NCBI GenBank assembly: GCA_945865175.1
Contig: CAMBDA010000011.1
Coordinates: 1 to 64,000 of the forward strand
Length of the DNA: 64,000 nt
Direction of reading: 5' to 3'
DNA from: an uncultured Prevotellaceae bacterium
GTDB taxonomy: Bacteria > Bacteroidota > Bacteroidia > Bacteroidales > Bacteroidaceae
Below the pieces are notes generated by a model that was not told the origin of the DNA, ran no database searches, and saw nothing but the letters and a program-made list of their open reading frames with translations. Shown in pieces: positions 47,442 through 55,974 of the stretch. Position 1 is the first letter of the stretch. Every line of letters begins with the position of its first letter. A program made the position numbers and the translations under genes.

Positions 47442-48586
47442 CAAAACGTCTGGCGTGGCTGTGGATAGCCTGTTTGATCCCGCTGGCCCTGCAGGCGGAA
47501 GATGATGTGGAGGAGGGTTTCCTTACCTCCTATCTCAACCGCGGCCTGAAGAAGGCCATGCAGGCAAACGGGCCATCCACCAGCCGCGACACCCTGCAAT
47601 ACGGGAAGAAGGTTTCCTCCTACATGAGCACGCCGGTCTTTGGCGGCTACATCAATGCCAAATACGCCTACTCGAGCCAGTCGGGTGCCCATGGCGGAGA
47701 AGGATTCACCGCCCGGCTTGTGCGCATGTACGTGTCGGGCACGGTGCTTCGCGACTTCAAATACCGTATACAAATGGAACTCAAGGGCACCCCGGCCATG
47801 CGCGACTACACCATTGAGTGGGCGCGCTGGAAGGAGTTCTCCATCAAGGCAGGCCAGTTCAAGCGCACCTTCACATTCGAGAACCCCATGAGTCCGTGGG
47901 ATGTAGGCTTCGGAGGCTATTCCCAGCTGTCCATGAAGTTCTCCAGTTTTGGCGACTACTGTGGCGAGCCCTCCGTGAACGGCCGCGACCAAGGCATCCA
48001 GTTTCAGGGCGACCTGCTCCCCGTGGGCAAAGACAGACAGCGCCTGTTCCACTATCAGGCAGCGGTATTCAACGGCAACGGCATCAACCGGGCCGACAAT
48101 AACCACAAGAAAGACTGGATGGGCACCTTCCAGCTGCAACCCGTCGAGGGCCTCTACATCGGGCTCTTCGGATGGAAAGGCACCTACACGGCAGATGGGG
48201 TGACCGTTGGAAGAAACCGATGGGCACTGGGTGTCAAGTACGAGTCGGATCCACTGAGCGCACGTGCCGAATATGCCCATAACACAGGACACCGCATTGC
48301 GGACTATGACACAGAGGCCTGCACATGGTCGGGCACAGGAAGAGCCGACGCATGGTATGCCCAGGCTGGTGTGAGAATGACACCCTGGCTGAAGACCTTC
48401 GTGCGCTATGATGCCTATCGCAGCCAGGCCACCTGGGGAACCCTGAAGACCATCTATTCGGTGTGTCCCAACATACAGCTCCACAAGAACCTGCTGTTCC
48501 AGCTACAATACAATTACGTGCACGACAGGACGCTCAGCAGGAAAGACTACCACGAGTTCTGGGCCGAGTCCTTTATCCGGTTCTAG
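47438..48586 (+). CDS. OprO/OprP-type porin
   Basis: The 382-residue protein has a signal peptide (about 1-20, ending ALQA). It is beta-barrel-like, with alternating strands such as [22 protein letters not shown] and [18 protein letters not shown], and a C-terminal strand ending in phenylalanine (SFIRF). [18 protein letters not shown] and AGQF fit the phosphate-selective porin family. It would let small solutes, perhaps anions, cross the outer membrane. It is translationally coupled to leuB by an ATGA overlap. Confidence 0.8.
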   Translation: MTKRLAWLWIACLIPLALQAEDDVEEGFLTSYLNRGLKKAMQANGPSTSRDTLQYGKKVSSYMSTPVFGGYINAKYAYSSQSGAHGGEGFTARLVRMYVSGTVLRDFKYRIQMELKGTPAMRDYTIEWARWKEFSIKAGQFKRTFTFENPMSPWDVGFGGYSQLSMKFSSFGDYCGEPSVNGRDQGIQFQGDLLPVGKDRQRLFHYQAAVFNGNGINRADNNHKKDWMGTFQLQPVEGLYIGLFGWKGTYTADGVTVGRNRWALGVKYESDPLSARAEYAHNTGHRIADYDTEACTWSGTGRADAWYAQAGVRMTPWLKTFVRYDAYRSQATWGTLKTIYSVCPNIQLHKNLLFQLQYNYVHDRTLSRKDYHEFWAESFIRF

Positions 48587-49035
48587 TCTGTTCCGAAAAG
48601 GAGGTCAAGCCGGCGCAGGTCCTTGGCACGGCCAAAGAGTTGCAACAGCCGCCTGCATTCCTCCCTGCTGCAGTGACGGATGCCATCGGTGACCGTAACC
48701 TCCTGCACCTCCACAGGCAACCAGCGTCCCTGCCTGCACACCTCCAAGCCCGCACACACCTCCAGCTGCCGGCCATCCATGCTGAAACGCGACATGGAAG
48801 ACCTGAACAACGTGCTCGCCGGCACCTCACTGCATGTGCAGCAACCCGCAAACCGCCGGCGAAAGGCAGCAAGTCCGTCCTCCGTTGTCAGAATGTCCAC
48901 ATCGTGCACCTCCACATCGAATCCGCAAAGCGACAAGGCAGCTGAGCCGAACACCGCCCAATGAGGGTCACATGCATCCAGCACACTGGCCAAGGGGGCC
49001 AGAAAAGCGCGTAAAGCATCATTCACATCATTCAT
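48583..49035 (-). CDS. Nucleotidyltransferase-like protein
   Basis: The protein is 150 residues from the ATG at 49035; a longer frame to 49077 would leave 5 bp to the divergent TPR gene. It carries VFGSAALSLCGFDVEVHDVD, a GS...DxD pattern of the polymerase beta-like nucleotidyltransferase fold, and a helical C-terminus with two cysteine pairs. Enzyme activity and substrate are unknown. Its stop shares the bases CTAG with the stop of the convergent porin gene. Confidence 0.6.
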   Translation of the reverse strand: MNDVNDALRAFLAPLASVLDACDPHWAVFGSAALSLCGFDVEVHDVDILTTEDGLAAFRRRFAGCCTCSEVPASTLFRSSMSRFSMDGRQLEVCAGLEVCRQGRWLPVEVQEVTVTDGIRHCSREECRRLLQLFGRAKDLRRLDLLFGTD

Positions 49036-49082
49036 CTGTTCCACAAATCCTATTTCACACCTAACAATCCACACCATTCGTC

Positions 49083-49904
49083 ATGAGAACCCACCTTCTT
49101 CTTCTATCCTGGCTGGCCATCCTCCTGCCCATCTGCGCACAAGACTATCAGACAAATGTCAAACGCGCCATGGAACTGCTGGGCAACGACAGCATTGACA
49201 ATGCCGAGACATTGCTGCGCGAGGCACTCAAGCTACAGCCGGCCATCAAGTCGAACGCCATCATCTACCAATACCTGGGCCGGATAGAGGAGCGACGGGG
49301 CAACCAGCAGCAAGCGCTGAAGCACTATGAAACGGGGCTCAACATCTCGCCCTCCACACTAGGCATTCTGATGGACAGAGCCGCACTCTACATGCGGATG
49401 GGCAACGAGAAAAAAGCACTGGCCGACTACAACTCCGTGATTGAGTTCAATGCCGACCACACGGAAGCCCTGTTTGTGAGAGCCTTCCTCTACACCAAGC
49501 AGCACATGTACAAACCGGCGCGTGCCGACTATGAGCACCTTATCCAGCTGGAGCCTGCCAATCTGAATGCACACCTGGGACTGATACTGCTCAACGAAAA
49601 GACCGGGCGGCCACAGGAAGCCATGGAGGCCATCAACGCACTGGTGCAGCTGCATCCGCGCGAGAGCAGACTATATGCCGTGAGAGCAGGAATGGAAGAA
49701 GAGCGCAAGCAGTACGAGCCCGCCCAGCATGACTATGACCAGGCCATTGCCCTCGAGCCCGGCAATGCCGACTATCTGATGGCACGTGCCTCCTTCTACA
49801 TCCACATCCACAAACACAAACTAGCCAAGGCCGACCTCCACCGTGCCCTGGAGCTGGGCGCACCCCGCGAAGAAGTGGCACAGCTCCTGAGAGAGATCCG
49901 GTAA
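49083..49904 (+). CDS. Exported TPR-repeat protein
   Basis: The 273-residue protein has a signal peptide (about 1-19, ending PICA) and about six tetratricopeptide repeats filling the rest: for example AETLLREALKLQP, ALKHYETGLNISP, ALADYNSVIEFNAD, ARADYEHLIQLEP and AQHDYDQAIALEP. TPR arrays scaffold protein contacts, here probably in the periplasm. No enzymatic domain is seen. It is convergent with murF, 21 bp apart. Confidence 0.85.
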   Translation: MRTHLLLLSWLAILLPICAQDYQTNVKRAMELLGNDSIDNAETLLREALKLQPAIKSNAIIYQYLGRIEERRGNQQQALKHYETGLNISPSTLGILMDRAALYMRMGNEKKALADYNSVIEFNADHTEALFVRAFLYTKQHMYKPARADYEHLIQLEPANLNAHLGLILLNEKTGRPQEAMEAINALVQLHPRESRLYAVRAGMEEERKQYEPAQHDYDQAIALEPGNADYLMARASFYIHIHKHKLAKADLHRALELGAPREEVAQLLREIR

Positions 49905-49925
49905 GGCAGGGGTCCCAAGCAAGCC

Positions 49926-51221
49926 CTACAGCCAATCGGGCAGCTGGAAGAGGCGCGTGCCATTGCTGCCTTTGACTAGGATGGTGAATCCGTCCAGCGG
50001 GCGGGCCTTCAGTTCGGCCACCACCTCCTCCACATTGGCAAACGTGCGGAACGGAGCGCAGTCCAAGGCCGCAAACTCCTCACCCACCAGCCATACGTCA
50101 TCCAGTGCCATGCCGCGCAGCTTTTCCACGATACGCATGTGCTCCCTGCCACTCTCCTGCCCCAGTTCCTTCATGTCACCCAGAATGGCCATCTTGCGGG
50201 CCGCCTTGATGAAAGAGAAATTGGTGAGCGCAACATCCATGCTGGTGGGATTGGCATTGTAGGCATCCACTATCAGGTAGTTGTGCATGGTGGTGCGGAA
50301 CTCGCTTCTGCTGTTGGTGGGCTGATACATCGACAATGCGGCATCAATCTCACTGGGAAACACGCCGAAATGAAGGCCCACCGTGACAGCCGCACGCAGG
50401 TTGGTCACATTGTATGCCCCCACGAGGTGCGTCTTCACCTGCCGCCAGTCGTCATCAGGCTCTGCCCTCCATTGGATGGTGAGGAAAGGGTCACATTCCA
50501 CCACACGCGCCTCCACATAAGGGATGCAGCGGTCCGTCTCCAACGGACTGAAGCCTCTCTCCGCCGCCATCTGCAGAAGGTCATCATCAAAGGCATTGAG
50601 GAAGATGAAGCACCCGCGGCCTTGCAGGTCGTCATACAGTTCACCTTTTGTGCGCTTCACGCCTTCAAAGGAGCCGAAGCCCTCAAGATGAGCACGCCCC
50701 ACATTGGTGACAAGCCCACAATCCGCCTGCACCAGACTGCTCAGTTGCGCAATCTCTCCAGGATGGTTGGCGCCCGTCTCCACCACGGCCATTTCATGTT
50801 TTCCGCTGATGGAAAGCAATGTCAGAGGCACACCGATATGATTGTTGTGGTTTCCCCTCGTGTACTGTACCCTGAACTTGCGGGCAAGCACGCTTGCAAT
50901 CAGTTCCTTGGTGGTGGTCTTACCATTGGTGCCGGTTATCTGCAGGATTGTGCGTCCCCACTGCCTGCGATGGTAGGCTGCCAGCTGCTGCAAGGTGAGC
51001 AGCACATCGTCTACCAGCACGAAACGTTCGTCCGTGGCATAGCGGGCCTCATCCACCACGGCCAAGGCACAGCCCTTCCGCAATGCCTGTTCTGCATAGG
51101 CATTGCCATTGAAAGTGGTTCCCCGCAGGGCGAAGAAGATGCTTCCCTCAGGACAGTTGCGACTGTCGGTCGTCACGGACGGATGCTCCAGAAAAAGCTG
51201 GTATAAAGCTGAAATTTCCAT
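49926..51221 (-). CDS. murF: UDP-N-acetylmuramoyl-tripeptide--D-alanyl-D-alanine ligase
   Basis: The 431-residue Mur ligase has the P-loop ITGTNGKTTTKELIASVL, the central-domain ETGANHPGEI and GLVTNVGRAHLEGFGS, and the C-terminal DAYNANPTSM. The N-terminal DSRNCPEGSIFFALRG fits the MurF substrate-binding domain. It adds D-Ala-D-Ala to the peptidoglycan precursor. Size is normal. It stands alone on the minus strand with its own promoter, back to back with folP. Confidence 0.95.
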   Translation of the reverse strand: MEISALYQLFLEHPSVTTDSRNCPEGSIFFALRGTTFNGNAYAEQALRKGCALAVVDEARYATDERFVLVDDVLLTLQQLAAYHRRQWGRTILQITGTNGKTTTKELIASVLARKFRVQYTRGNHNNHIGVPLTLLSISGKHEMAVVETGANHPGEIAQLSSLVQADCGLVTNVGRAHLEGFGSFEGVKRTKGELYDDLQGRGCFIFLNAFDDDLLQMAAERGFSPLETDRCIPYVEARVVECDPFLTIQWRAEPDDDWRQVKTHLVGAYNVTNLRAAVTVGLHFGVFPSEIDAALSMYQPTNSRSEFRTTMHNYLIVDAYNANPTSMDVALTNFSFIKAARKMAILGDMKELGQESGREHMRIVEKLRGMALDDVWLVGEEFAALDCAPFRTFANVEEVVAELKARPLDGFTILVKGSNGTRLFQLPDWL

Positions 51222-51254
51222 ATAATCACAAAGATTTTGTTACCTTTTTCTCCA

Positions 51255-51262
51255 CAAAGATA
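51255..51262 (-). promoter_or_regulatory. -7 box (TATCTTTG) for murF
   Basis: The minus-strand TATCTTTG lies 33 bp before the murF ATG at 51221. Confidence 0.6.
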
Positions 51263-51291
51263 CATCCTTTTTTTGAAAAAAGAACCAAAAC

Positions 51292-51322
51292 TTGTCTGTT
51301 TTGCAAATAATGAGTAACTTTG
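51292..51322 (+). promoter_or_regulatory. Promoter of folP-cdaA (TTG ... TAACTTTG)
   Basis: TTG (51292-51294) and TAACTTTG (51315-51322) are 20 nt apart. The frame of folP is open through this promoter from the TTG itself, which shows that the true start lies downstream (51349, or 51334). Confidence 0.65.
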
Positions 51323-51348
51323 TGGGTGTTTTTATGACAAGCAAGCGC

Positions 51349-52221
51349 ATGAACCCTACAATTCCCTATTCAATCCGCGTTGGCGGAAAACTCATGGACC
51401 TGGGTACCCCCAAGGTGATGGGCATACTCAACGTCACTCCAGACTCGTTCTATGCCGAAAGCCGGAAGCAGAGCGATGCGGAAATAGGCCGGCGCGTGGA
51501 AGAAATCATCGCCGAAGGTGGAGACATCATTGATGTGGGTGCATACAGCAGTCGTTCCGGAGCAGCCGACGTGCCTGCCCAGGAAGAGATGGAACGGCTC
51601 TCACACGCCCTGCGCATCATCCATGAGGTGGCACCCGGAGCAGTGGTGAGCATCGACACCTTCAGAGCCAGTGTCGCACGCCGCTGTGTGGAGGATTACG
51701 GCGCTCACATCATCAACGACATCTCGGGAGGCGAAATGGATGGCGATATGTTCCCCACCGTGGCATCCCTTCAGGTCCCCTACATTCTCATGCACATGCA
51801 AGGAACACCCCAAACCATGCAATCACACCCCGACTATCAGGATGTGGTCATTGAGGTGATGCGTTCCCTGGGAGAACGTGTGAGCCTGCTCCACGAGATG
51901 GGCGTGTGCGACATCATCCTGGACCCCGGTTTCGGGTTCGGCAAGACACTGCAGCACAACTACCAGCTGCTTTCCCAGCTGAGCCTCCTGCATGAGCTGC
52001 ACCTGCCCCTGCTCGTGGGTGTAAGCAGAAAAAGCATGATTTACAACCTGCTGGGATGTACACCACAGGAGGCATTGGGCGGCACCACCGTGGTTCACAC
52101 CATTGCCCTGCTCCAAGGGGCACACATCCTCAGGGTCCACGATGTGAAAGCCGCAGTTGAAGCCGTCCGCATCGTGCAGCAGACCGTCCATTCCAATCGC
52201 ACAAACCCCACAACCAGATAA
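51349..52221 (+). CDS. folP: Dihydropteroate synthase
   Basis: The protein is 290 residues from the ATG at 51349; the ATG at 51334 is possible but would leave only 11 nt after the -7 box. DHPS motifs: VMGILNVTPDSFY, DIIDVGAYSSRSGA, VSIDTFRASVA, IINDISGG, YILMHMQGTPQTM, DIILDPGFGFGKT and PLLVGVSRKSMI. It joins p-aminobenzoate with the pterin diphosphate to make dihydropteroate for folate and is the sulfonamide target. It is followed 18 bp later by cdaA, a common pairing in Bacteroidetes. Confidence 0.95.
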   Translation: MNPTIPYSIRVGGKLMDLGTPKVMGILNVTPDSFYAESRKQSDAEIGRRVEEIIAEGGDIIDVGAYSSRSGAADVPAQEEMERLSHALRIIHEVAPGAVVSIDTFRASVARRCVEDYGAHIINDISGGEMDGDMFPTVASLQVPYILMHMQGTPQTMQSHPDYQDVVIEVMRSLGERVSLLHEMGVCDIILDPGFGFGKTLQHNYQLLSQLSLLHELHLPLLVGVSRKSMIYNLLGCTPQEALGGTTVVHTIALLQGAHILRVHDVKAAVEAVRIVQQTVHSNRTNPTTR

Positions 52222-52239
52222 CCCCCTCTCCCCTGCCCT

Positions 52240-53019
52240 ATGCTCAATTTCGACATCAAAGATTTCATCGACATCCTGCTTGTAGCCATCATTCTCTATT
52301 ATTGCTACAAGGTGATGAAAGAATCGCGCTCGGCAAACATTTTCTATGGCATACTGCTCTTTATCAGCTTCTGGATTGTCGTATGCAAGATTTTGGAGAT
52401 GAAACTATTGGGAAGCATTCTGGACCAGCTGGTCAACGTGGGGGCCATTGCCCTCATCATTCTCTTCCAGAACGAAATCAGGCATTTCCTCTACTCACTG
52501 GGCACCCACGAACGGGCACGCAGGCTGCTGCAGTTCATACGCTGGCGCGACAAGGAAGAAAATGCCGACTGCCGCCACAGCCGCGCCACCATCATGCCCA
52601 TCGTGATGGCCTGCGTGAACATGAGCAAGAAGAAAGTGGGCGCACTGATTGTCATGCAGAACGACCTTCCGCTCACCGACATCATGAACACCGGCGACAT
52701 CGTAAACGCCAACATCAACCAGCGCCTCATCGAAAACATCTTCTTCAAGAACAGTCCCCTACACGATGGTGCCATGATTATCAGCAACGACCGCATCGCT
52801 GCAGCCGCCTGCATCCTGCCGGTGAGCGACGACCTGGACATCCCCAAGGAGTTCGGCCTGCGCCACAGAGCGGCCAGAGGCATCAGCAAGGACACCGATG
52901 CACTGGCTATTGTAGTGAGCGAGGAGACCGGCCACATCACGGCTGCCTACAACAACAAGTTCCGCACACGGCTCTCGCCGGAAAACCTGGAAAAGATTCT
53001 CATGCGGGGACACCTTTGA
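52240..53019 (+). CDS. cdaA: Diadenylate cyclase CdaA (c-di-AMP synthase)
   Basis: The 259-residue protein has three N-terminal membrane helices (about 10-28, 33-52, 58-78). The DisA_N domain follows with the catalytic DGA near 175 (LHDGAMII) and RHR near 206 (GLRHRAARG). It condenses two ATP into c-di-AMP, a signal for osmotic and cell-wall control. No CdaR-like partner is adjacent; the neighbours are folP upstream and pta downstream. Confidence 0.93.
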   Translation: MLNFDIKDFIDILLVAIILYYCYKVMKESRSANIFYGILLFISFWIVVCKILEMKLLGSILDQLVNVGAIALIILFQNEIRHFLYSLGTHERARRLLQFIRWRDKEENADCRHSRATIMPIVMACVNMSKKKVGALIVMQNDLPLTDIMNTGDIVNANINQRLIENIFFKNSPLHDGAMIISNDRIAAAACILPVSDDLDIPKEFGLRHRAARGISKDTDALAIVVSEETGHITAAYNNKFRTRLSPENLEKILMRGHL

Positions 53020-53064
53020 CAAGACAACAAACATATCAACAAACCCTCATAACAATCAAACACT

Positions 53065-54075
53065 ATGAATCTGATAGAGAAGATTATCGCACGTGCGCAA
53101 TCAAACAAACAGCGCATCGTGCTACCCGAAAGCCTTGAAGAGCGCACGCTTACCGCTGCCGACAAGGCATTGGCCGACCAGCTGGCCGAAATCATCCTCA
53201 TCGGCAATCCAGACGAGATAAACGCGCTCGCCCAGAAACTCCAGCTCACCCACATCGGCAAGGCCACCATCATCGACCCTGCCACCAGCGAGAAGACCGA
53301 GGAGTACGCACAGTTGCTCTACGAACTGCGCAAGAAGAAGGGCATGACCATCGAGGAAGCCCGCAAGAAGGTGATGGACCCCCTCTACTTCGGATGCCTC
53401 ATCATCAAGAGCGGTGATGCAGACGGCCAGATTTCCGGTGCGCTCAGCACCACAGGCGACACACTCCGCCCGGCCCTGCAAATCATCAAGTGCTCTCCTG
53501 GCATCTCATGCGTCAGCGGTGCCATGCTGCTCATTACCCAGACACCACAGTATGGCGAAGAGGGCGTGCTGGTGGTGGGCGACGTAGCTGTCACTCCCAT
53601 GCCCGATGCGTCCCAGCTTGCCCAGATTGCCGTATGCACGGCACAGACAGCCAAGAGCGTAGCAGGCTTTGCAGAGCCCCGCGTGGCCATGCTGAGCTTC
53701 AGCACTAAGGGTAGCGCCAAGCACGAGGTAGTGGACAAGGTGGTGGAAGCCACCCGCATGGCCAAGGAACTGAATCCTGAACTCCTCATCGACGGCGAAC
53801 TGCAGGCCGATGCCGCCCTCGTCCCCTCGGTAGGCGAGAAGAAAGCTCCGGGCAGTGCCATTGCCGGACATGCCAACGTGTTGGTGTTCCCTTGCCTGGA
53901 GGTGGGCAACATCAGCTACAAGATGGTGCAGCGTCTGGGTGGTGCCGATGCCATAGGCCCCATTCTTCAGGGTATCGCGCGTCCGGTCAACGACCTCAGC
54001 CGCGGATGTTCCGTGGACGACATCTACAAGATGGTAGCCATTACAGCATGCCAGGCCATGGACGCCAAGGCATGA
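53065..54075 (+). CDS. pta: Phosphate acetyltransferase
   Basis: The 336-residue catalytic-domain form lacks the N-terminal regulatory parts of longer Pta proteins. Motifs include IVLPESLEERTLTAAD, GALSTTGDTLRPALQ, PMPDASQLAQIA, MLSFSTKGSAKHE, DGELQADAAL and LVFPCLEVGNISYKMVQRL. It converts acetyl-CoA and phosphate to acetyl phosphate. It pairs with ackA, which begins 40 bp downstream, to make ATP and acetate from acetyl-CoA in fermentation. Confidence 0.95.
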   Translation: MNLIEKIIARAQSNKQRIVLPESLEERTLTAADKALADQLAEIILIGNPDEINALAQKLQLTHIGKATIIDPATSEKTEEYAQLLYELRKKKGMTIEEARKKVMDPLYFGCLIIKSGDADGQISGALSTTGDTLRPALQIIKCSPGISCVSGAMLLITQTPQYGEEGVLVVGDVAVTPMPDASQLAQIAVCTAQTAKSVAGFAEPRVAMLSFSTKGSAKHEVVDKVVEATRMAKELNPELLIDGELQADAALVPSVGEKKAPGSAIAGHANVLVFPCLEVGNISYKMVQRLGGADAIGPILQGIARPVNDLSRGCSVDDIYKMVAITACQAMDAKA

Positions 54076-54115
54076 TACATACACGTCAACACACTAATCA
54101 CTCTTACAGGAAACA

Positions 54116-55312
54116 ATGAAAATACTTGTACTGAACTGCGGAAGTTCATCCATCAAATACGCGCTCTACGACATGGACGACAAGCGCGTGATTACCAGCG
54201 GCGGTATCGAAAAGATTGGTCTGCCCGATTCATTCCTCAAACTGAAGTACAACGGACAGAAGATCCAGATTGACCGTCCCATCGAGGAACACACTGCAGG
54301 CGTGCAGTTTATCTTCGAAGTGCTCACTACAGGCGAATACGCCGTGCTTGAGAGCCTCGACGAACTGGATGCCGTAGGCCACCGCATGGTACATGGCGGG
54401 GAGAAGTTCAACCAGAGCGTACTGCTTACTCCCGAAGTCATGACCGTATTTGAGGCCTGCAACGACCTGGCCCCCCTCCACAACCCGGCCAACATCAAGG
54501 GTGTGAACGCCGTAAAGGCATTGCTTCCCGACATTCCCCAGGTGGGCGTGTTCGACACCGCCTTCCACCAGACAATGCCCGACTATGCCTACATGTATGC
54601 CCTCCCCTACGACCTCTACCAGCAGTACGGCGTGCGACGCTACGGTTTCCACGGCACCAGCCACCGCTACGTGAGCCAGCGTGTATGTGAATACCTTGGC
54701 ATCAAGCCCGAAGGCACACGTATCATCACCTGCCACATTGGCAATGGAGCATCCATTGCCGCTGTCAAGGATGGCCGCTGTGTGGACACGAGCATGGGAC
54801 TCACTCCCCTCGAAGGTCTCATCATGGGTACCCGCTGTGGCGACATTGATGCAGGAGCCGTCACCTTCCTGATGGACAAGCTGGGCCTCGACACCAAGCA
54901 ACTCAGCGCCCTGCTCAACAAGCAGAGCGGTCTGGCCGGTATCAGCCAGCTGTCGAGCGACTTCCGCGACATTCTCGCAGGCATTGCGCAAGGCAACGAC
55001 AAGGCCCGTTTGGCCAAGGAGATGTACACCTACCGCATCAAGAAGTACATCGGCCAATATGCTGCCGCCATGGGCGGCGTGGACATAATCCTCTTCACCG
55101 GCGGCGCCGGGGAGAACCAGTGGGAAGTGCGCGAAGGTGCCACCACAGGACTGGAATTCATGGGCGTAAAGCTCGATGATGCCAAGAACCGCTCCTGCCG
55201 TGCCACAGAAGCCATCATCAGTGCCGATGACAGTTCCGTGAAGGTGTGCGTCATCCCCACCGACGAGGAGTTGATGATTGCCCTCGACACCGAGTCGCTC
55301 TGCACACGCTGA
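54116..55312 (+). CDS. ackA: Acetate kinase
   Basis: The 398-residue ASKHA-fold kinase starts MKILVLNCGSSSIKYALYDM. It has VFDTAFHQTMPDYAYMYALP, YGFHGTSHRYVS, ITCHIGNGASIAAVKDG, DTSMGLTPLEGLIMGTR and FTGGAGENQ, all diagnostic. It transfers the acetyl phosphate phosphoryl group to ADP, giving acetate and ATP. It is the second gene of the pta-ackA pair and ends before a strong bidirectional hairpin. Confidence 0.96.
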   Translation: MKILVLNCGSSSIKYALYDMDDKRVITSGGIEKIGLPDSFLKLKYNGQKIQIDRPIEEHTAGVQFIFEVLTTGEYAVLESLDELDAVGHRMVHGGEKFNQSVLLTPEVMTVFEACNDLAPLHNPANIKGVNAVKALLPDIPQVGVFDTAFHQTMPDYAYMYALPYDLYQQYGVRRYGFHGTSHRYVSQRVCEYLGIKPEGTRIITCHIGNGASIAAVKDGRCVDTSMGLTPLEGLIMGTRCGDIDAGAVTFLMDKLGLDTKQLSALLNKQSGLAGISQLSSDFRDILAGIAQGNDKARLAKEMYTYRIKKYIGQYAAAMGGVDIILFTGGAGENQWEVREGATTGLEFMGVKLDDAKNRSCRATEAIISADDSSVKVCVIPTDEELMIALDTESLCTR

Positions 55313-55332
55313 CAAACAAAAAGAGGCTCTAT

Positions 55333-55412
55333 CCAAAAAAAACACAGGAGGCTACCACCCATGGACAGTGATAGCCTCCTGTGTTCTCTCTCTCTATATA
55401 TTATTGTATAGG
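55333..55412 (-). ncRNA. Candidate small RNA behind ackA
   Basis: On the minus strand a -7 box (TAACTTTG) stands at 55419-55426 with a TTG about 21 nt upstream. About 27 nt after the expected start comes a perfect 14-bp hairpin (55341-55385) followed by a U-run (A8 on the plus strand at 55335-55342). No protein-coding gene lies between. Together they predict an RNA of about 80 nt, convergent with and not overlapping the ackA coding sequence. This is structural inference only. Confidence 0.45.
55341..55385. terminator. Bidirectional terminator hairpin after ackA
   Basis: AACACAGGAGGCTA (55341-55354) pairs perfectly with its complement (55372-55385) around a 17-nt loop. On the minus strand a U-run follows, which makes it a good intrinsic terminator in that direction. 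On the plus strand the 3' side is only moderately T-rich. Confidence 0.8.
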
Positions 55413-55418
55413 CGAATG

Positions 55419-55450
55419 CAAAGTTAAAGGATTTTTTTTTGGAATAACAA
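55419..55450 (-). promoter_or_regulatory. Orphan minus-strand promoter (TTG ... TAACTTTG)
   Basis: The -7 box TAACTTTG lies at 55419-55426 and TTG at 55448-55450, 21 nt apart, facing the ackA terminator. No gene follows on that strand, so it points to a short untranslated RNA. Confidence 0.45.
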
Positions 55451-55460
55451 CATCATTTTA

Positions 55461-55706
55461 CTGAATAATTGTAACAAGACTCCCAAAAAGGCCACCCAAG
55501 GCCTGCATTTTGATGTTTTCTGGCATGGATTCAACCTGTACGACTTTCTGAATCTGCCCGAAGGCCAATGGCTCTAGATTACCCGAAACCGAAGCCCAGA
55601 GGGCGACATTTCGCCACAGTTGGAGCTCTTCCAGCAAAAAGAGGGGGCCAATTTCGAGAATTACAAGACCAAAGCCTATTTACAGGCAGTTAACCAACAG
55701 AATTAA
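55461..55706 (+). pseudogene. Degenerate ORF with internal stop, unrecognised
   Basis: A plus frame reads through FDVFWHGFNLYDFLNLPEG, hits TAG at 55575-55577 and continues in the same frame (SPEGDISPQLELFQQKEG ... YLQAVNQQN) to TAA at 55704-55706. The residue composition and frame retention suggest a former gene now broken. No family was recognised. It lies between the candidate RNA and the repeat region of the accessory patch. Confidence 0.4.
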
Positions 55707-55753
55707 TCAAATCCCGATTTTATCGGACAGCAATCGTTCTCAACATACTCCAC

Positions 55754-55804
55754 AAAGTATCTAAACATACTTTGCCATTTATCTTTAGATACTTTGCCAT
55801 TTAT
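55754..55804. repeat. Overlapping direct and inverted repeats
   Basis: ATACTTTGCCATTTAT occurs at 55767-55782 and 55789-55804 (22-bp period). AAAGTATCTAAA (55754-55765) and TTTAGATACTTT (55784-55795) form an inverted repeat. A third ATACTTT lies just downstream at 55811. The block sits about 130 bp upstream of the Rpn gene promoter. Confidence 0.6.
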
Positions 55805-55936
55805 GTTGACATACTTTTTTTTGAGGATGTTATGTCCCCGCATGGAAGAACGGGTATGTGCTTGTTTGTTGGTACAATCCTTTGAAATTCCATGCTTAAT
55901 TCCTGCCAGAGATTTGGTGGTTTCAGATTTTCATTG

Positions 55937-55944
55937 TAACTTTG
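55937..55944 (+). promoter_or_regulatory. -7 box (TAACTTTG) for the Rpn-type gene
   Basis: TAACTTTG lies 30 bp before the ATG at 55975; the frame is also open from a GTG at 55972. Confidence 0.6.
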
Positions 55945-55974
55945 CCGCAGAAGAACAATTAAAGATGCAATGTG

